This document shows, one piece after another, positions 44,173 to 53,045 of a stretch of DNA of 64,000 nucleotides. The notes beneath the pieces were generated by a model. The model saw nothing but the letters and a program-made list of their open reading frames with translations, was not told the origin of the DNA and did not search any database. How positions within the stretch are numbered: the first letter of the stretch is position 1; each line of letters starts with the position of its first letter. The stretch is from Bradyrhizobium sp. LHD-71. GTDB lineage: Bacteria; Pseudomonadota; Alphaproteobacteria; Rhizobiales; Xanthobacteraceae. The stretch lies in assembly GCF_031157255.1 (NCBI RefSeq), contig NZ_JAVIFX010000002.1, positions 208,179-272,178 of the forward strand. The letters are read 5' to 3'. The translations under genes were made by a program, and so were the position numbers.

Positions 44173-45084
44173 ATGAATCTTTCGATCCGACAGCTCCAGA
44201 TATTCGTGCATGTCTATCGCGCCGGGAATCTGACCCGCGCCGCAACTCAACTTGGGCTGACGCAGTCTGCGGTGAGCCTGCAGCTTCGACAGCTGGAGGA
44301 CGTCTTCGGCTTGCGCCTGTTCGACCGGACGACCAGAGCCGTCCACCCCACCGGCGCCGCGACGGAAGCCGTCGCGGCCGCAGAGCAGATCCTCACGGCC
44401 GCCTCCGGCCTCACGAACCACATGCGCAACCTCAACGACGGGAGTACCGGCAAGGTGACCTTCGCCGCCTCCGCAGGTTTTGCTTCGACCTTCATGCCGC
44501 CAATTCTCGCGACGTTTCACAAATTCAATCCGGGAATCGACGTCGTCTTCTACGATGTTCCCGCGCATCATCTCGTCGACCGGCTGCTCACGACCGAAGC
44601 AGAATTCGCGCTTGGCAGCGTTGAAGGCGAGGTTCCGGACGTCTCGATTGAACCGATCCTGAAAGGGCGACTGAGCGCGGTGGGTATCGACCGAGGCGCC
44701 TTCGCAGCGAAGAAGCAGATCGCATGGGATGATCTTGCCGCATTCCCGACCATCGCCATGCGGCGGGAGACGATGATCAGGATCAATATCGACGCAGCGC
44801 TCGCCAGGTTCGGAAAAAGCTTCGTTCCGACGTATGAGGTGTCGCTCTTCAATACCGCACTGTCGATGACCGCAGCGGGCCTCGGCGTCTCAATTCTGCC
44901 GGACTACATTGTCCTCCCGCGGCAGTTTCCCACTTTGGTCGCAAAGCCATTGGTACGCCCCGCGCTCGATCGCCAGGTCTCGCTCATTCGCGTGGCGGGT
45001 CGCAGCCTTTCGCCGGCCGCGACGCGGTTCGTCGCCCAGGTTCGTACCGAATTCAGCAAGCTGTCCAAGTCCAAAAACAAGTAG
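44173..45084 (+). CDS. LysR family transcriptional regulator
   Basis: A standard LysR of 303 residues: helix-turn-helix at 1-62 (LSIRQLQIFVHVYRAGNLTRAATQLGLTQSAVS, split), then an effector-binding domain starting at TGKVTFAASAGFASTFMPP. AGGAAAAC precedes the ATG. It lies in the middle of the CoA-transferase island and diverges from the 41-44 kb half. The shared promoter region contains TGTGAT twice at an eight-base period (44140 and 44148). It probably senses the acid taken up by the island. Confidence 0.92.
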   Translation: MNLSIRQLQIFVHVYRAGNLTRAATQLGLTQSAVSLQLRQLEDVFGLRLFDRTTRAVHPTGAATEAVAAAEQILTAASGLTNHMRNLNDGSTGKVTFAASAGFASTFMPPILATFHKFNPGIDVVFYDVPAHHLVDRLLTTEAEFALGSVEGEVPDVSIEPILKGRLSAVGIDRGAFAAKKQIAWDDLAAFPTIAMRRETMIRINIDAALARFGKSFVPTYEVSLFNTALSMTAAGLGVSILPDYIVLPRQFPTLVAKPLVRPALDRQVSLIRVAGRSLSPAATRFVAQVRTEFSKLSKSKNK

Positions 45085-45141
45085 CGCTCTGTCCTGCAAG
45101 AACTGCGTCATACCTTCCGAAATTGGGGAGACCACGTCGCG

Positions 45142-46113
45142 CTACTCTGGTTCGATGCCAAACTTCTTGAGGCTGGCGGCAAACTTTTCGTGCGTCTTGC
45201 TTGCGTCCCGCTCAAATTCCTGGAGCGTACCCTCGTAGGGCTCGATGGAGTTTTTCTTGAGCTGAACGGTCAGTTCAGGAGATTTCGCAACGATTGCGAG
45301 TTCCGCCCTGAGCCGATCCACAATGGACTGCGGCGTCTTCGACGAAACGAACAATGCGTACCAGGTCTCATCCACGATGTTAGGATAACCTGCTTCAGCG
45401 AAAGTTGGAACGGCAGGGAGATACGCCGATCTCTTGCGAGCGGCGATCGCCACCAGATTGAGCTTGGGCTGATCGACGTGCTGCGCTGCGAGGCTTACAG
45501 TTGCGAAGTAGCCATGTATGTCGCCGGCCATGGCGGCCGCGACCCCCTCGGTGCCTCCCTTGTAGGGAATTTCCTGCCAATCCATTCCCGTGGCTTCCTT
45601 GACGTCTTCCGCCAGAATTTTCTGAGATGTTCCACGCCCCAACGAGCCGTAGTTGATTCGACCTGGATTCGCCTTGGCATATCCAACAAGCTCCTTGAGC
45701 GACTTGGATGGCACGCTTGCTGGCGCGATCAACACATACGGCGCTACTCCTAGCGCAACGAGCGGCACAAAATCGTTGACCGGATCGTATCCTGGATTCT
45801 TGAGTGTCAGCGCAGAAGCGTAGAAGCTGTTGGTCGCCATGAACAGCGTGTAACCATCGGGCTTTGCATTCTTTGCAGCCACGGCCCCCAACACCGTACC
45901 GGCGCCGGGCTTGTTCTCGACAACCACGGTCTGCCCGATCTTGGCGCTCAACTCCTGCGCGGCAACGCGTGCGATTGCGTCGGTCGACGCGCCTGGCGTG
46001 AACGGCACGATGATGGTGATGGGTCGATTGGGATAGTCTTGCGCGGTCGCGGGATAAGAAAGACACAGCGCCGAAGCAAACAGGGCTGCAATGGAGGTTT
46101 GGGCCCGTTTCAT
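45142..46113 (-). CDS. Bug-type solute-binding protein (TctC family)
   Basis: A second TctC/Bug protein, 323 residues with a clear signal peptide (TSIAALFASALCLSYPATAQ). YPNRPITIIVPFTPGASTDA and VVVENKPGAGTVLGAVAAKN are the two conserved carboxylate loops. It is the last gene of the leftward group after the hydratase and the tandem CoA-transferase. AGGAGGGT precedes the selected ATG; the frame is open 46 codons further with no signal-like sequence. Its similarity to the protein at 43-44 kb suggests that the two bind related ligands. Confidence 0.92.
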   Translation of the reverse strand: MKRAQTSIAALFASALCLSYPATAQDYPNRPITIIVPFTPGASTDAIARVAAQELSAKIGQTVVVENKPGAGTVLGAVAAKNAKPDGYTLFMATNSFYASALTLKNPGYDPVNDFVPLVALGVAPYVLIAPASVPSKSLKELVGYAKANPGRINYGSLGRGTSQKILAEDVKEATGMDWQEIPYKGGTEGVAAAMAGDIHGYFATVSLAAQHVDQPKLNLVAIAARKRSAYLPAVPTFAEAGYPNIVDETWYALFVSSKTPQSIVDRLRAELAIVAKSPELTVQLKKNSIEPYEGTLQEFERDASKTHEKFAASLKKFGIEPE

Positions 46114-46144
46114 GATCACCCTCCTGCTGTTTCGCGTCGCCAGC

Positions 46145-48550
46145 TCACGCGGAGCCGGCCACAACTTCGCTTTTTGAAGCAAAGCCGAGTTCAATCCATT
46201 CGGCCTCAGACAAACCTGCCAACCTGCGCAATATTTCTTTCGAATGCTCACCCAGCGCCGGCGGCGGCAGTTCCGCCGTCAGCAAACTGCCATCGACGCG
46301 CATCGCTGTTCCAACGCCGCGGCACTCACCTGCGATCGCGTGCTTGTAGGACAGGATCATCCCGCGAGCGCGTGCCTGCTCGGAATCAACCCCTTCTCCC
46401 AACGACCGAATTGGCGCACACGCTATGCCGTTGGCCGAGAGTACGTCGACCCAATGGGTCACTGTCTGCCGCCGGACCGCATCCTGGACCTCTCGATCAG
46501 CCGCTTCTCTGTTGCCGAGGCGATCTGTGTTTGTCCTATAGCGCGGATCGTCGGCGATTGCGGGCCGGCCGAGAATGGCAGCCAATGTTCTCCATTCCGC
46601 GTCGCTTGAGGCGGTGAGCGCAAGCCAGCCATCGGCCGCCTCGAAAGCACGCGAGGGCACGATACGACGATCCGACGACCCCATCGTGCCCGGCGAAACG
46701 CCCGTAGACAGCTGCATCTGCGCGAGCGGACCGAGCAAGGTCATCATCAGATCATGGAGGCTCAGATCCATTGCGGAGCCAAGCCCGGTCACACGTCGCG
46801 CACGCAACGCCGCCAGCACGGCATAAGCGCCGAGTATCCCGCCGGCGAGATCGCCGACCGGAACCCCTATACGGACGGGCGGACGATTTTCTTCACCGGT
46901 GACCGACATCACCCCGGCCATTGCCTGGTTGACGATATCGAACGAGATACTGTCCCGCATCGGACCGGTCTGGCCAAAACCCGATAGCGACAGAAGGATG
47001 ATGTCGGACTTACGCTTGCGCAGCTCGTCGTAGGAAAGCCCGAGCCGCTCCATAACGCCGGGCCGATAATTCTCGACCACAACGTCCGACTTTTCGACAA
47101 GTCGAAGTAGCGCGTCGCGTGCCGCCGGTTGCTTCAGGTCCAGCGTCACACTCTTCTTGCCGCGGTTTACAGCCATGAAGTATGTGCTTTCGCCGTTCAC
47201 CATCGGAATGTTGCGACGGGTCGGATCGCCGATGCGCGGCTCCTCAATCTTGATGACTTCGGCACCGAGATCGGCGAGGAACAGGCAGCAATAGGGGCCG
47301 GCGAACATGCGCGTGAGATCCAGCACACGCAGCCCGGCAAGAGGGAGCTTCGAGCTTTCGCCTTTGAGGCCTCGCACCGGAACCTCGCGGGGCGCCCAGT
47401 ACCGCGCCGGATCGTCTACATGCTTCGGTCTGGCGTAGGACGGCTTGAAGGATGCCCGTCCCTCAAAATCAAAACGAAAGGGCGTTCCGAGGGCCCCCAC
47501 CGGTTGGCCGTCGGAGGTCGCAATCTGTGAAACCATTCCACGAAAGCGCGTTTGCTCCATGGCGAGTGCGTCGCCTACCGAATTGACCGGGCCATTGGGA
47601 ACGTCGCCCCGATCCAGACGCTCGCGCCACTCCGCCGTCGTACTTTCAAGAAACGCAGTATCGATGATTGCCGCAAGCTCGTTTCGATTTTTCAAGCGTT
47701 CGGCAAAGCTCTTGTATGCCGGATTGAGCGGGAGATCGCTTCGGCCGAGGACATCGCAAAGCTTCTTCCAGAAGATCTGCGTAAATGGCGCAGCAACGAT
47801 GTAAGAATCTTTTGTTTTGAAAGCGTTGTAGGGAAAGATAGTGGGGTGAGATGATCCGAGCTTCTTTGGACTTTTGCCCGTCGCGAAGTAGATGTTTGCC
47901 ATGTAGCTCATCATGGCGACGTTCGCGTCAAACGCCGCCGCATCAATGAGACAGCCGCGTCCCGACATCTCGCGCTGCTCAGCTTTTGCAAGGATGACGA
48001 TAGCCGCTATAAGCCCCGAAATTTCCTCTCCAAGCGGAATTCCCATCTTCACGGGCGGACGATCCGGCTCTCCGGTGATATCCATGGCGCCCGTCAGCGC
48101 CTGCACAACCAGATCATTGGCCTTCCTGTTCATGGATGGACCGGAGAGGCCGAAGGATGTCAGACTGCAGCGGATCAGCGCGGGGTTAGCGGCCGTCGTT
48201 GCCGCGAGATCGAGCCCGGACGTTCGCATGCTGTCTTCGGCAACACTCTCAACCAGAACATCCGCTTCGGCGATCAATGCGCCCAGCGCTCGCCTGTCCG
48301 ACGGATTCGCTGGATCGATCCCGGCGACGGACTTGTTGCGCTGAAGCGCGATGGTGTCGATCTCGTCCCGATGACGATGATCCCCGGGTAATTCTATTCT
48401 GACAACGTCCGCGCCGAGATCGGCGAGAAGCAACGTGCAGAACGAACCTGCAAGTCCGGCCGACAGATCGACCACTCTCAAGCCTCGCAGGGGAAACGCG
48501 CCGGTCGACGTGCTTTCACCGGGGCGTTTGCCGGCGGATGGTTGAATCAT
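46145..48550 (-). CDS. Tandem fused family III CoA-transferase
   Basis: An 801-residue protein made of two complete CaiB/BaiF-type units. The first begins LRGLRVVDLSAGLAGSF and the second LAGLRVLDLTRMFAGPYC near residue 400. The second has the standard RGKKSVTLDLKQP and VVVENYRPGVMERLG blocks; the first has the divergent RNKSVAGIDPAN and VLVESVAEDSMR, so it may have a structural role. The acidic residue is in both units (CLIDAAAFDA, SAMDLSLHDL). The same architecture occurs in the DMSP CoA-transferase/lyase DddD; identity with it cannot be claimed. Confidence 0.88.
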   Translation of the reverse strand: MIQPSAGKRPGESTSTGAFPLRGLRVVDLSAGLAGSFCTLLLADLGADVVRIELPGDHRHRDEIDTIALQRNKSVAGIDPANPSDRRALGALIAEADVLVESVAEDSMRTSGLDLAATTAANPALIRCSLTSFGLSGPSMNRKANDLVVQALTGAMDITGEPDRPPVKMGIPLGEEISGLIAAIVILAKAEQREMSGRGCLIDAAAFDANVAMMSYMANIYFATGKSPKKLGSSHPTIFPYNAFKTKDSYIVAAPFTQIFWKKLCDVLGRSDLPLNPAYKSFAERLKNRNELAAIIDTAFLESTTAEWRERLDRGDVPNGPVNSVGDALAMEQTRFRGMVSQIATSDGQPVGALGTPFRFDFEGRASFKPSYARPKHVDDPARYWAPREVPVRGLKGESSKLPLAGLRVLDLTRMFAGPYCCLFLADLGAEVIKIEEPRIGDPTRRNIPMVNGESTYFMAVNRGKKSVTLDLKQPAARDALLRLVEKSDVVVENYRPGVMERLGLSYDELRKRKSDIILLSLSGFGQTGPMRDSISFDIVNQAMAGVMSVTGEENRPPVRIGVPVGDLAGGILGAYAVLAALRARRVTGLGSAMDLSLHDLMMTLLGPLAQMQLSTGVSPGTMGSSDRRIVPSRAFEAADGWLALTASSDAEWRTLAAILGRPAIADDPRYRTNTDRLGNREAADREVQDAVRRQTVTHWVDVLSANGIACAPIRSLGEGVDSEQARARGMILSYKHAIAGECRGVGTAMRVDGSLLTAELPPPALGEHSKEILRRLAGLSEAEWIELGFASKSEVVAGSA

Positions 48551-48586
48551 CTTCTTGATCTCCGGCTGAGAACGCGTCTCTCGTTG

Positions 48587-49699
48587 CTATCGGCGGGGCA
48601 GCACGACCTCACAAATGGCCGTCGCCGTCGTTCGGCCGCGCTGGTCGACTGCCTCCATGTCAACGACAACACTGGAGTCCGCTTCGCTCAGGGCGCTCAC
48701 CCGGCCCTTTAACCACGTCACATCGCCGATGAAGTTCGGCGCGCTGATCCGCACTTTCAGACGACGCAGCCAGCCGTCGTCTCCCATCCAATCGTGAATG
48801 CCATGGTCGAACCAGGCGACACGCTGATTGCCGTAATCATAGGGACCCGGCATGCCGATCTTGGTCGGCATTTCCTCTTCCCAATGCACACGCTCGGGGA
48901 TGTCCCAAATGCCGTGGCTGTTCTTGATGCCCGCCTTGGGATACAGCTTGCGGAATTCGTGCCACTGGCGGTGTGCGCGAACAAAAATGTAGCCGAAGCC
49001 CATAAGAAAACAGATGCAGTCCGTGACGGTGAGCGGCCCTTTCACGATTGGGCCAACGGTGTCGCCGACCGACACATCGTCCCAGAATCGAGGAGTCCCC
49101 CCGGCGCGCAGATCGCGCTCGCGCTCGATGTCTTCCTCGACCTTCGCAAGCTCATCATCCGTCCAGGCTTGCCGCTCGATCCTGGTGTACTTCCCCTTCG
49201 AGGATGCCGTCTGGCGCTCGGTCCTGAAACTGTAGGAGTGCAACGTCGCAAGCAGCGTGTCGGACTCGTCGCGGTATTTCGTTTCGTAGATCTGCTGAAA
49301 TTGGCGGCCCGCATACTGCCCCTGCTTCTCGACAAGGTCGTGCAGGGATGCGGTTGCGCTGATCCGCGTTCCCGCGCGAATGGGTGCATGGCACTGAAGA
49401 TCGATGCCCGAAAACAATGCATGGACGCCCGGCAGGCCGTGCGACCGGGCAAAACCGCATGTCATCACGAAGGTCGGATGAGCTGTAATGCCCTTCCATC
49501 GCGTGGTCTTCGCATATGACGGGTCGAGCCATCTCGGGTTATCGTCACCGATGCCGAGCGCGTAGTGACGAATGGCGTCTTCAGTCGCGACGGTGTTGTA
49601 CTGATCGTCGAGCGGATACTCGCGTCCGATCATCTTGCGCAGCTTGTCGAGAGCTTCCTCGGTAATCTTCGATCCGGTCGCTTGAGCTGTTTCCACCAT
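48587..49699 (-). CDS. MaoC-like double hotdog hydratase
   Basis: A protein of 370 residues with an N-terminal FAS1-type dehydratase-like hotdog (about 20-160, with AIRHYALGIGDDNPRWLD and ITAHPTFVMTCGF) and a second hotdog half in the C-terminus (VSVGDTVGPIVKGPLTVTD onwards). The D-x4-H type catalytic element is in GIGDDNPRW. It probably hydrates or dehydrates an acyl-CoA produced by the neighbouring CoA-transferase. First gene of the leftward island group. The ATG with AAGAGAG upstream was used; the frame extends 14 codons further. Confidence 0.85.
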   Translation of the reverse strand: MVETAQATGSKITEEALDKLRKMIGREYPLDDQYNTVATEDAIRHYALGIGDDNPRWLDPSYAKTTRWKGITAHPTFVMTCGFARSHGLPGVHALFSGIDLQCHAPIRAGTRISATASLHDLVEKQGQYAGRQFQQIYETKYRDESDTLLATLHSYSFRTERQTASSKGKYTRIERQAWTDDELAKVEEDIERERDLRAGGTPRFWDDVSVGDTVGPIVKGPLTVTDCICFLMGFGYIFVRAHRQWHEFRKLYPKAGIKNSHGIWDIPERVHWEEEMPTKIGMPGPYDYGNQRVAWFDHGIHDWMGDDGWLRRLKVRISAPNFIGDVTWLKGRVSALSEADSSVVVDMEAVDQRGRTTATAICEVVLPRR

Positions 49700-49923
49700 C
49701 TCTCTTCTTCTTGATTTCTTGATGAGCTTCGAGCCGCGCAAATCCTGTCGGGCAATCCAGAAGCTGTCAAGCTTTTAGAACGACGTTCTATTCAACAGAA
49801 CATCGCTATCCAATCTTGAGGGATGATGGCGCTAACGCGCCTGCAGCGTTCTGACGAAGGCCACGTGCCACGCGCGACAGAAGCCGCGACGAACTCAGCG
49901 GATTCGTCTGCGTGACAACCGTG

Positions 49924-50385
49924 TCAAAGCGGCTTGCGGTACACGATGAAGCCGGACAGCTCCGCGACGCTGTCGTAGAGCAGTCTCGCCGTCCGGTTCG
50001 TTTCCTGCGTCTGCCAATAGACGCGCGGTGAGCCCGCGAGCCGCGCCTTGTCGTAGACCGACTCGATCAATGCACGGCCCACACCTTTGCCGCGCGCTTC
50101 TTCGCTGGTGAAGAGATCATTCAGATAGCAGAGCGGATGCAGCGCCGTCGTGGTGCGATGAAAGAGATAATGTACAAGGCCAACGAGCCGCCCCTCACTC
50201 TCGGCGACCAGCGCATGCACGGGCTCATATGCATCGAAGAAGCGCGACCAGGTCATGTGGGTGATCTCGGGAGCGAGCGCCGTCGCCCCGGCGCGCCCAT
50301 AGAATGCGTTGTAGCCGGTCCAGAGCGGAAGCCACTGGTCGTAGTCCTGGTCGACGACCGACCGCACAAGCACCTTCGCATCCAT
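49924..50385 (-). CDS. GNAT family N-acetyltransferase
   Basis: A compact GNAT protein of 153 residues. CYLNDLFTSEEARGKGVGRALIESV contains the RGKGVG acetyl-CoA loop, and the later VYWQTQETNRTARLLYDSV is the usual distal region. The substrate is unknown. GGGGGAGGGG stands before the ATG. Isolated, with no partner on the same strand. Confidence 0.9.
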   Translation of the reverse strand: MDAKVLVRSVVDQDYDQWLPLWTGYNAFYGRAGATALAPEITHMTWSRFFDAYEPVHALVAESEGRLVGLVHYLFHRTTTALHPLCYLNDLFTSEEARGKGVGRALIESVYDKARLAGSPRVYWQTQETNRTARLLYDSVAELSGFIVYRKPL

Positions 50386-50649
50386 CGATGCACCCCTCCC
50401 CCTCTATCGCAAGCAAGCAATAAATTCTGACGGCGATGTCTCAACTCAATTTTGATGGCGGTTTGTGTCAGCAGCGCCTCAGCGTGGGCGCGCATTACGC
50501 AACTGTAATGCCGTCGCTCGCATCACGCCCGATTGAAACGCCAGTGATATTGACGACATAATCACCGACGACATAACCACCTCGACTCAGAAATGGATGG
50601 ACATCGGAGCCGGCATCCCTTCCGAATTGAAAGCGAGAGATTGTTCAAA

Positions 50650-51264
50650 ATGATCAGGAATGTCATTTTCGACGTTGGCAACGTCTTCGTGCGGTGGTCT
50701 CCGTCGGAAGTCGTCATGCGATGCTTCGATCTCGAGGCGGGCACGGACGCCAATCGCAAGCGCGCGGAAGCGCTGTTTCGCTGCCCGATCTGGATCCGAC
50801 TGAACCTCGGCGAACTGACACAGGCCGAAGCCGAACTGGCCTACCAGACGGAGCTCGGCCTCACACCGGAAGACACCAGAAAGCTCTTCTTCCACGTGAT
50901 GGATCACCAGGAGATGATCGACGGCACATTGGCGATCGCGCATCGCCTCAAAGACGCCGGCTATCGCGTGTTTGCACTGACCGACAACGTGCACGAGATC
51001 GTCGCCCACCTGAAATCGCGGCACAAATTCTGGCCCCTGTTCGAAGGTGCCATCGTCTCGGCCGAGATCGGTCTGATGAAGCCCAGCCCGGAGATCTTTC
51101 GCCACCTGCTGGAGACCTTCGAGATCGGCGCATCGGAGACGGTCTTCCTCGACGACCACCCGCCGAATATCGAGGGCGCGAGGTCCGCCGGACTTGAAGC
51201 GAGACTTTTCACGACGGCGGATCAATGCGAAGCGGATCTGCGCGCGCTCGGATTGAAATTCTGA
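50650..51264 (+). CDS. HAD-IA family hydrolase
   Basis: A haloacid-dehalogenase-like phosphatase of 204 residues. VIFDVGNVFVRW is motif I with the aspartate nucleophile (DxGN rather than DxDGT, as in the YihX group, leaving out the usual second aspartate), ALTDN is motif II, a lysine in GLMKPSPEIF is motif III, and VFLDDHPPNIEGARSAG is motif IV. It probably dephosphorylates a small sugar phosphate. The ATG after GAGAGA was selected; 19 upstream codons are open. It precedes the VOC gene by 13 bases. Confidence 0.9.
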   Translation: MIRNVIFDVGNVFVRWSPSEVVMRCFDLEAGTDANRKRAEALFRCPIWIRLNLGELTQAEAELAYQTELGLTPEDTRKLFFHVMDHQEMIDGTLAIAHRLKDAGYRVFALTDNVHEIVAHLKSRHKFWPLFEGAIVSAEIGLMKPSPEIFRHLLETFEIGASETVFLDDHPPNIEGARSAGLEARLFTTADQCEADLRALGLKF

Positions 51265-51277
51265 GGAGAGGACGGCC

Positions 51278-51688
51278 ATGTCATTCAGGATTGATGGGCT
51301 TGATCATCTGGTCATCAACGTATCCGACGTAGAAGTCTCCGCGGCCTGGTATCAACGTGTGCTCGGCGTGACGCGGCAGGATACGCCCGGGACACCGGTG
51401 CGGACCTCAGTTCATTTTGGACGACAGAAGATCAACTTGCGTCCAGTTGCCGCAAGCAAGCGCGATTGGTTCACGGCGGCCAATGCCACGGTCGGCAGCG
51501 ACGACCTGTGCTTTGTGACATCGTCCGATCCCGACCTCGTCGTCAGCCATCTCCGCGAATGCGGGGTCCCCGTCGAACTAGGACCGGGAACGCGCCTCGG
51601 CGCTCGCGGCCCAATGACGTCGGTGTATTGCCGAGATCCCGACGGCAACCTCATCGAAATCGCGACCTACGGCAAATCTGAAGCCTGA
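51278..51688 (+). CDS. VOC family (glyoxalase-like) protein
   Basis: A 136-residue vicinal-oxygen-chelate protein. DGLDHLVINVSDVEVSAAWY carries the first metal histidine, SVHFGRQKINLRP the next histidine region, and YCRDPDGNLIEIATY the terminal glutamate. The set of metal ligands looks complete. The substrate is unknown; dioxygenase, lyase and resistance functions all occur in the family. GAGGAGAGGA precedes the ATG; 13 bases after the HAD gene, hence an operon. Confidence 0.9.
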   Translation: MSFRIDGLDHLVINVSDVEVSAAWYQRVLGVTRQDTPGTPVRTSVHFGRQKINLRPVAASKRDWFTAANATVGSDDLCFVTSSDPDLVVSHLRECGVPVELGPGTRLGARGPMTSVYCRDPDGNLIEIATYGKSEA

Positions 51689-51722
51689 ACATGCAGCCAA
51701 AATGAAGCGAGAAGCAATGTGC

Positions 51723-51811
51723 TGGTGCGGGCAGCCGGAGTCGAACCGGCACGGCTCTTTCGAGCCGAGGGATTTTAAGTCCCTTGCGTCTACCAATTCC
51801 GCCATGCCCGC
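51723..51811 (-). tRNA. tRNA-Leu(UAA)
   Basis: On the reverse strand the molecule begins GCGGGCATGG and ends TGCCCGCACCA, so a seven-base acceptor stem and an encoded CCA are present. The anticodon stem GGGACTTAAAATCCC has UAA in the loop, a long variable arm follows (CGGCTCGAAAGAGCCG), and GGTTCGACTCC is the T arm. Long variable arm and anticodon identify leucine. Confidence 0.97.
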
Positions 51812-51993
51812 GCGAGGCGCCTTGTAGCACCGTCACCCGCCGCACTCAAAGGCCGCCCCTGGATAACGCATGACGCAGGCGGCCCCCCGGCGTCTGCAGA
51901 TTGACCTCGCGCCACACCGCATGCAGCAATGTCCGCCTGAAGGGATGGCAACCGTCATCCGCCCCTGCATAAGAAACGAAGGAAGAAGCGCCG

Positions 51994-52884
51994 ATGGCCT
52001 ACGAAACCATTCTCTATGACGTCGCGGACAAGGTGCTGACCCTCACGCTGAACCGCCCCGACAAGCTGAACGCCTTCACGGCGACGATGCAGGCGGAACT
52101 GATCGACGCGTTCGACCGCGCCGATAAGGACGACAACGTCCGCGCCATCATCGTCACGGGCGCCGGCCGCGGCTTCTGCGCCGGCGCCGATCTTTCCTCT
52201 GGCGGCAACACGTTCGACCGGGCCGCGCGCGGTCGGGCTGCGCCAACAAAAGCTGACGGCTCGGTGGATTACAGCAGCGATGTGGTGCGCGACGGCGGCG
52301 GCCGCGTCACCTTGCGCATCTTCGAATGTCTCAAGCCGGTGATTGCTGCGGTAAACGGCCCCGCCGTCGGCATCGGCGTGACGATGCAATTGCCCATGGA
52401 CATCCGCATTGCCTCGACAGATGCCCGCTTCGGCTTCGTGTTCTCTCGCCGCGGCATCGTGCCGGAGGCTGCCTCGAGCTGGTTCCTTCCGCGTCTGGTC
52501 GGCATCTCGAAGGCGCTGGAATGGACCTATTCGGGCCGTGTGTTCCCTGCGCAGGAAGCGCTGGAAGGCGGTCTGGTCAGCAAAGTGGTGCCGCCGGATC
52601 AACTCCTGCCGACCGCGCGCGCGATCGCCAAGGAGATCGTCGACCATACCGCGCCGGTGTCGGTGGCGCTGATTCGCCAGATGATGTGGAAGATGCTGAC
52701 CGCCGACCATCCGATGGAGGCGCACAAGGTCGACTCACGCGGCATCTATTCGCGCGGCGCGTCGGCGGACGTGAAGGAAGGCGTCGTGTCGTTCCTGGAG
52801 AAGCGGCCCGCGAAGTTCACCGACACGGTGTCCAAGGATCTGCCGCCGTACTTCCCCTGGTGGCAGGAGCGGAAGTACGAGTAA
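51994..52884 (+). CDS. Enoyl-CoA hydratase/isomerase family protein
   Basis: A crotonase of 296 residues. IIVTGAGRGFCAGADLSS is the first oxyanion region, PVIAAVNGPAVGIGVTMQLP the second with the GxxxG helix, and FVFSRRGIVPEAASSWFLPR contains the glutamate acting as catalytic base. Residues 70-95 are an insert rich in charged residues. The length agrees with hydratases of the fatty acid type. AAGGAAGAAG precedes the ATG. It stands alone; no beta-oxidation partner adjoins it. Confidence 0.92.
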   Translation: MAYETILYDVADKVLTLTLNRPDKLNAFTATMQAELIDAFDRADKDDNVRAIIVTGAGRGFCAGADLSSGGNTFDRAARGRAAPTKADGSVDYSSDVVRDGGGRVTLRIFECLKPVIAAVNGPAVGIGVTMQLPMDIRIASTDARFGFVFSRRGIVPEAASSWFLPRLVGISKALEWTYSGRVFPAQEALEGGLVSKVVPPDQLLPTARAIAKEIVDHTAPVSVALIRQMMWKMLTADHPMEAHKVDSRGIYSRGASADVKEGVVSFLEKRPAKFTDTVSKDLPPYFPWWQERKYE

Positions 52885-52906
52885 TTTCCGCGCGGACGTG
52901 TAGCCG

Positions 52907-52987
52907 GTAGCCCGGATGAGCGCAGCGACATCAGGGTGAGCCTTGGTAGAGAGCGGCCCCGGGTATCGCTTCGCTCACCCGGGCTAC
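52907..52987. repeat. REP-like inverted repeat
   Basis: GTAGCCCGGATGAGCGCAGCGA and, about 37 bases on, its near-complement TCGCTTCGCTCACCCGGGCTAC form a 22-base imperfect stem with two mismatches. This 'GTAGCCCGGATGAGC' type is a familiar interspersed repeat in Bradyrhizobium-like genomes. It is just after the hydratase gene and may act as a transcript end. Confidence 0.7.
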
Positions 52988-53045
52988 GGTGCTGAGCTTT
53001 ACCCAGGCGTAGCCCATGGACGAAGCCGGGTCCTCGCGATGACGG

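Noticed and set aside
51578..51845. Two leftward frames overlapping the tRNA-Leu
   Set aside because: Translations of the tRNA gene and of the antisense of the VOC gene; not proteins.
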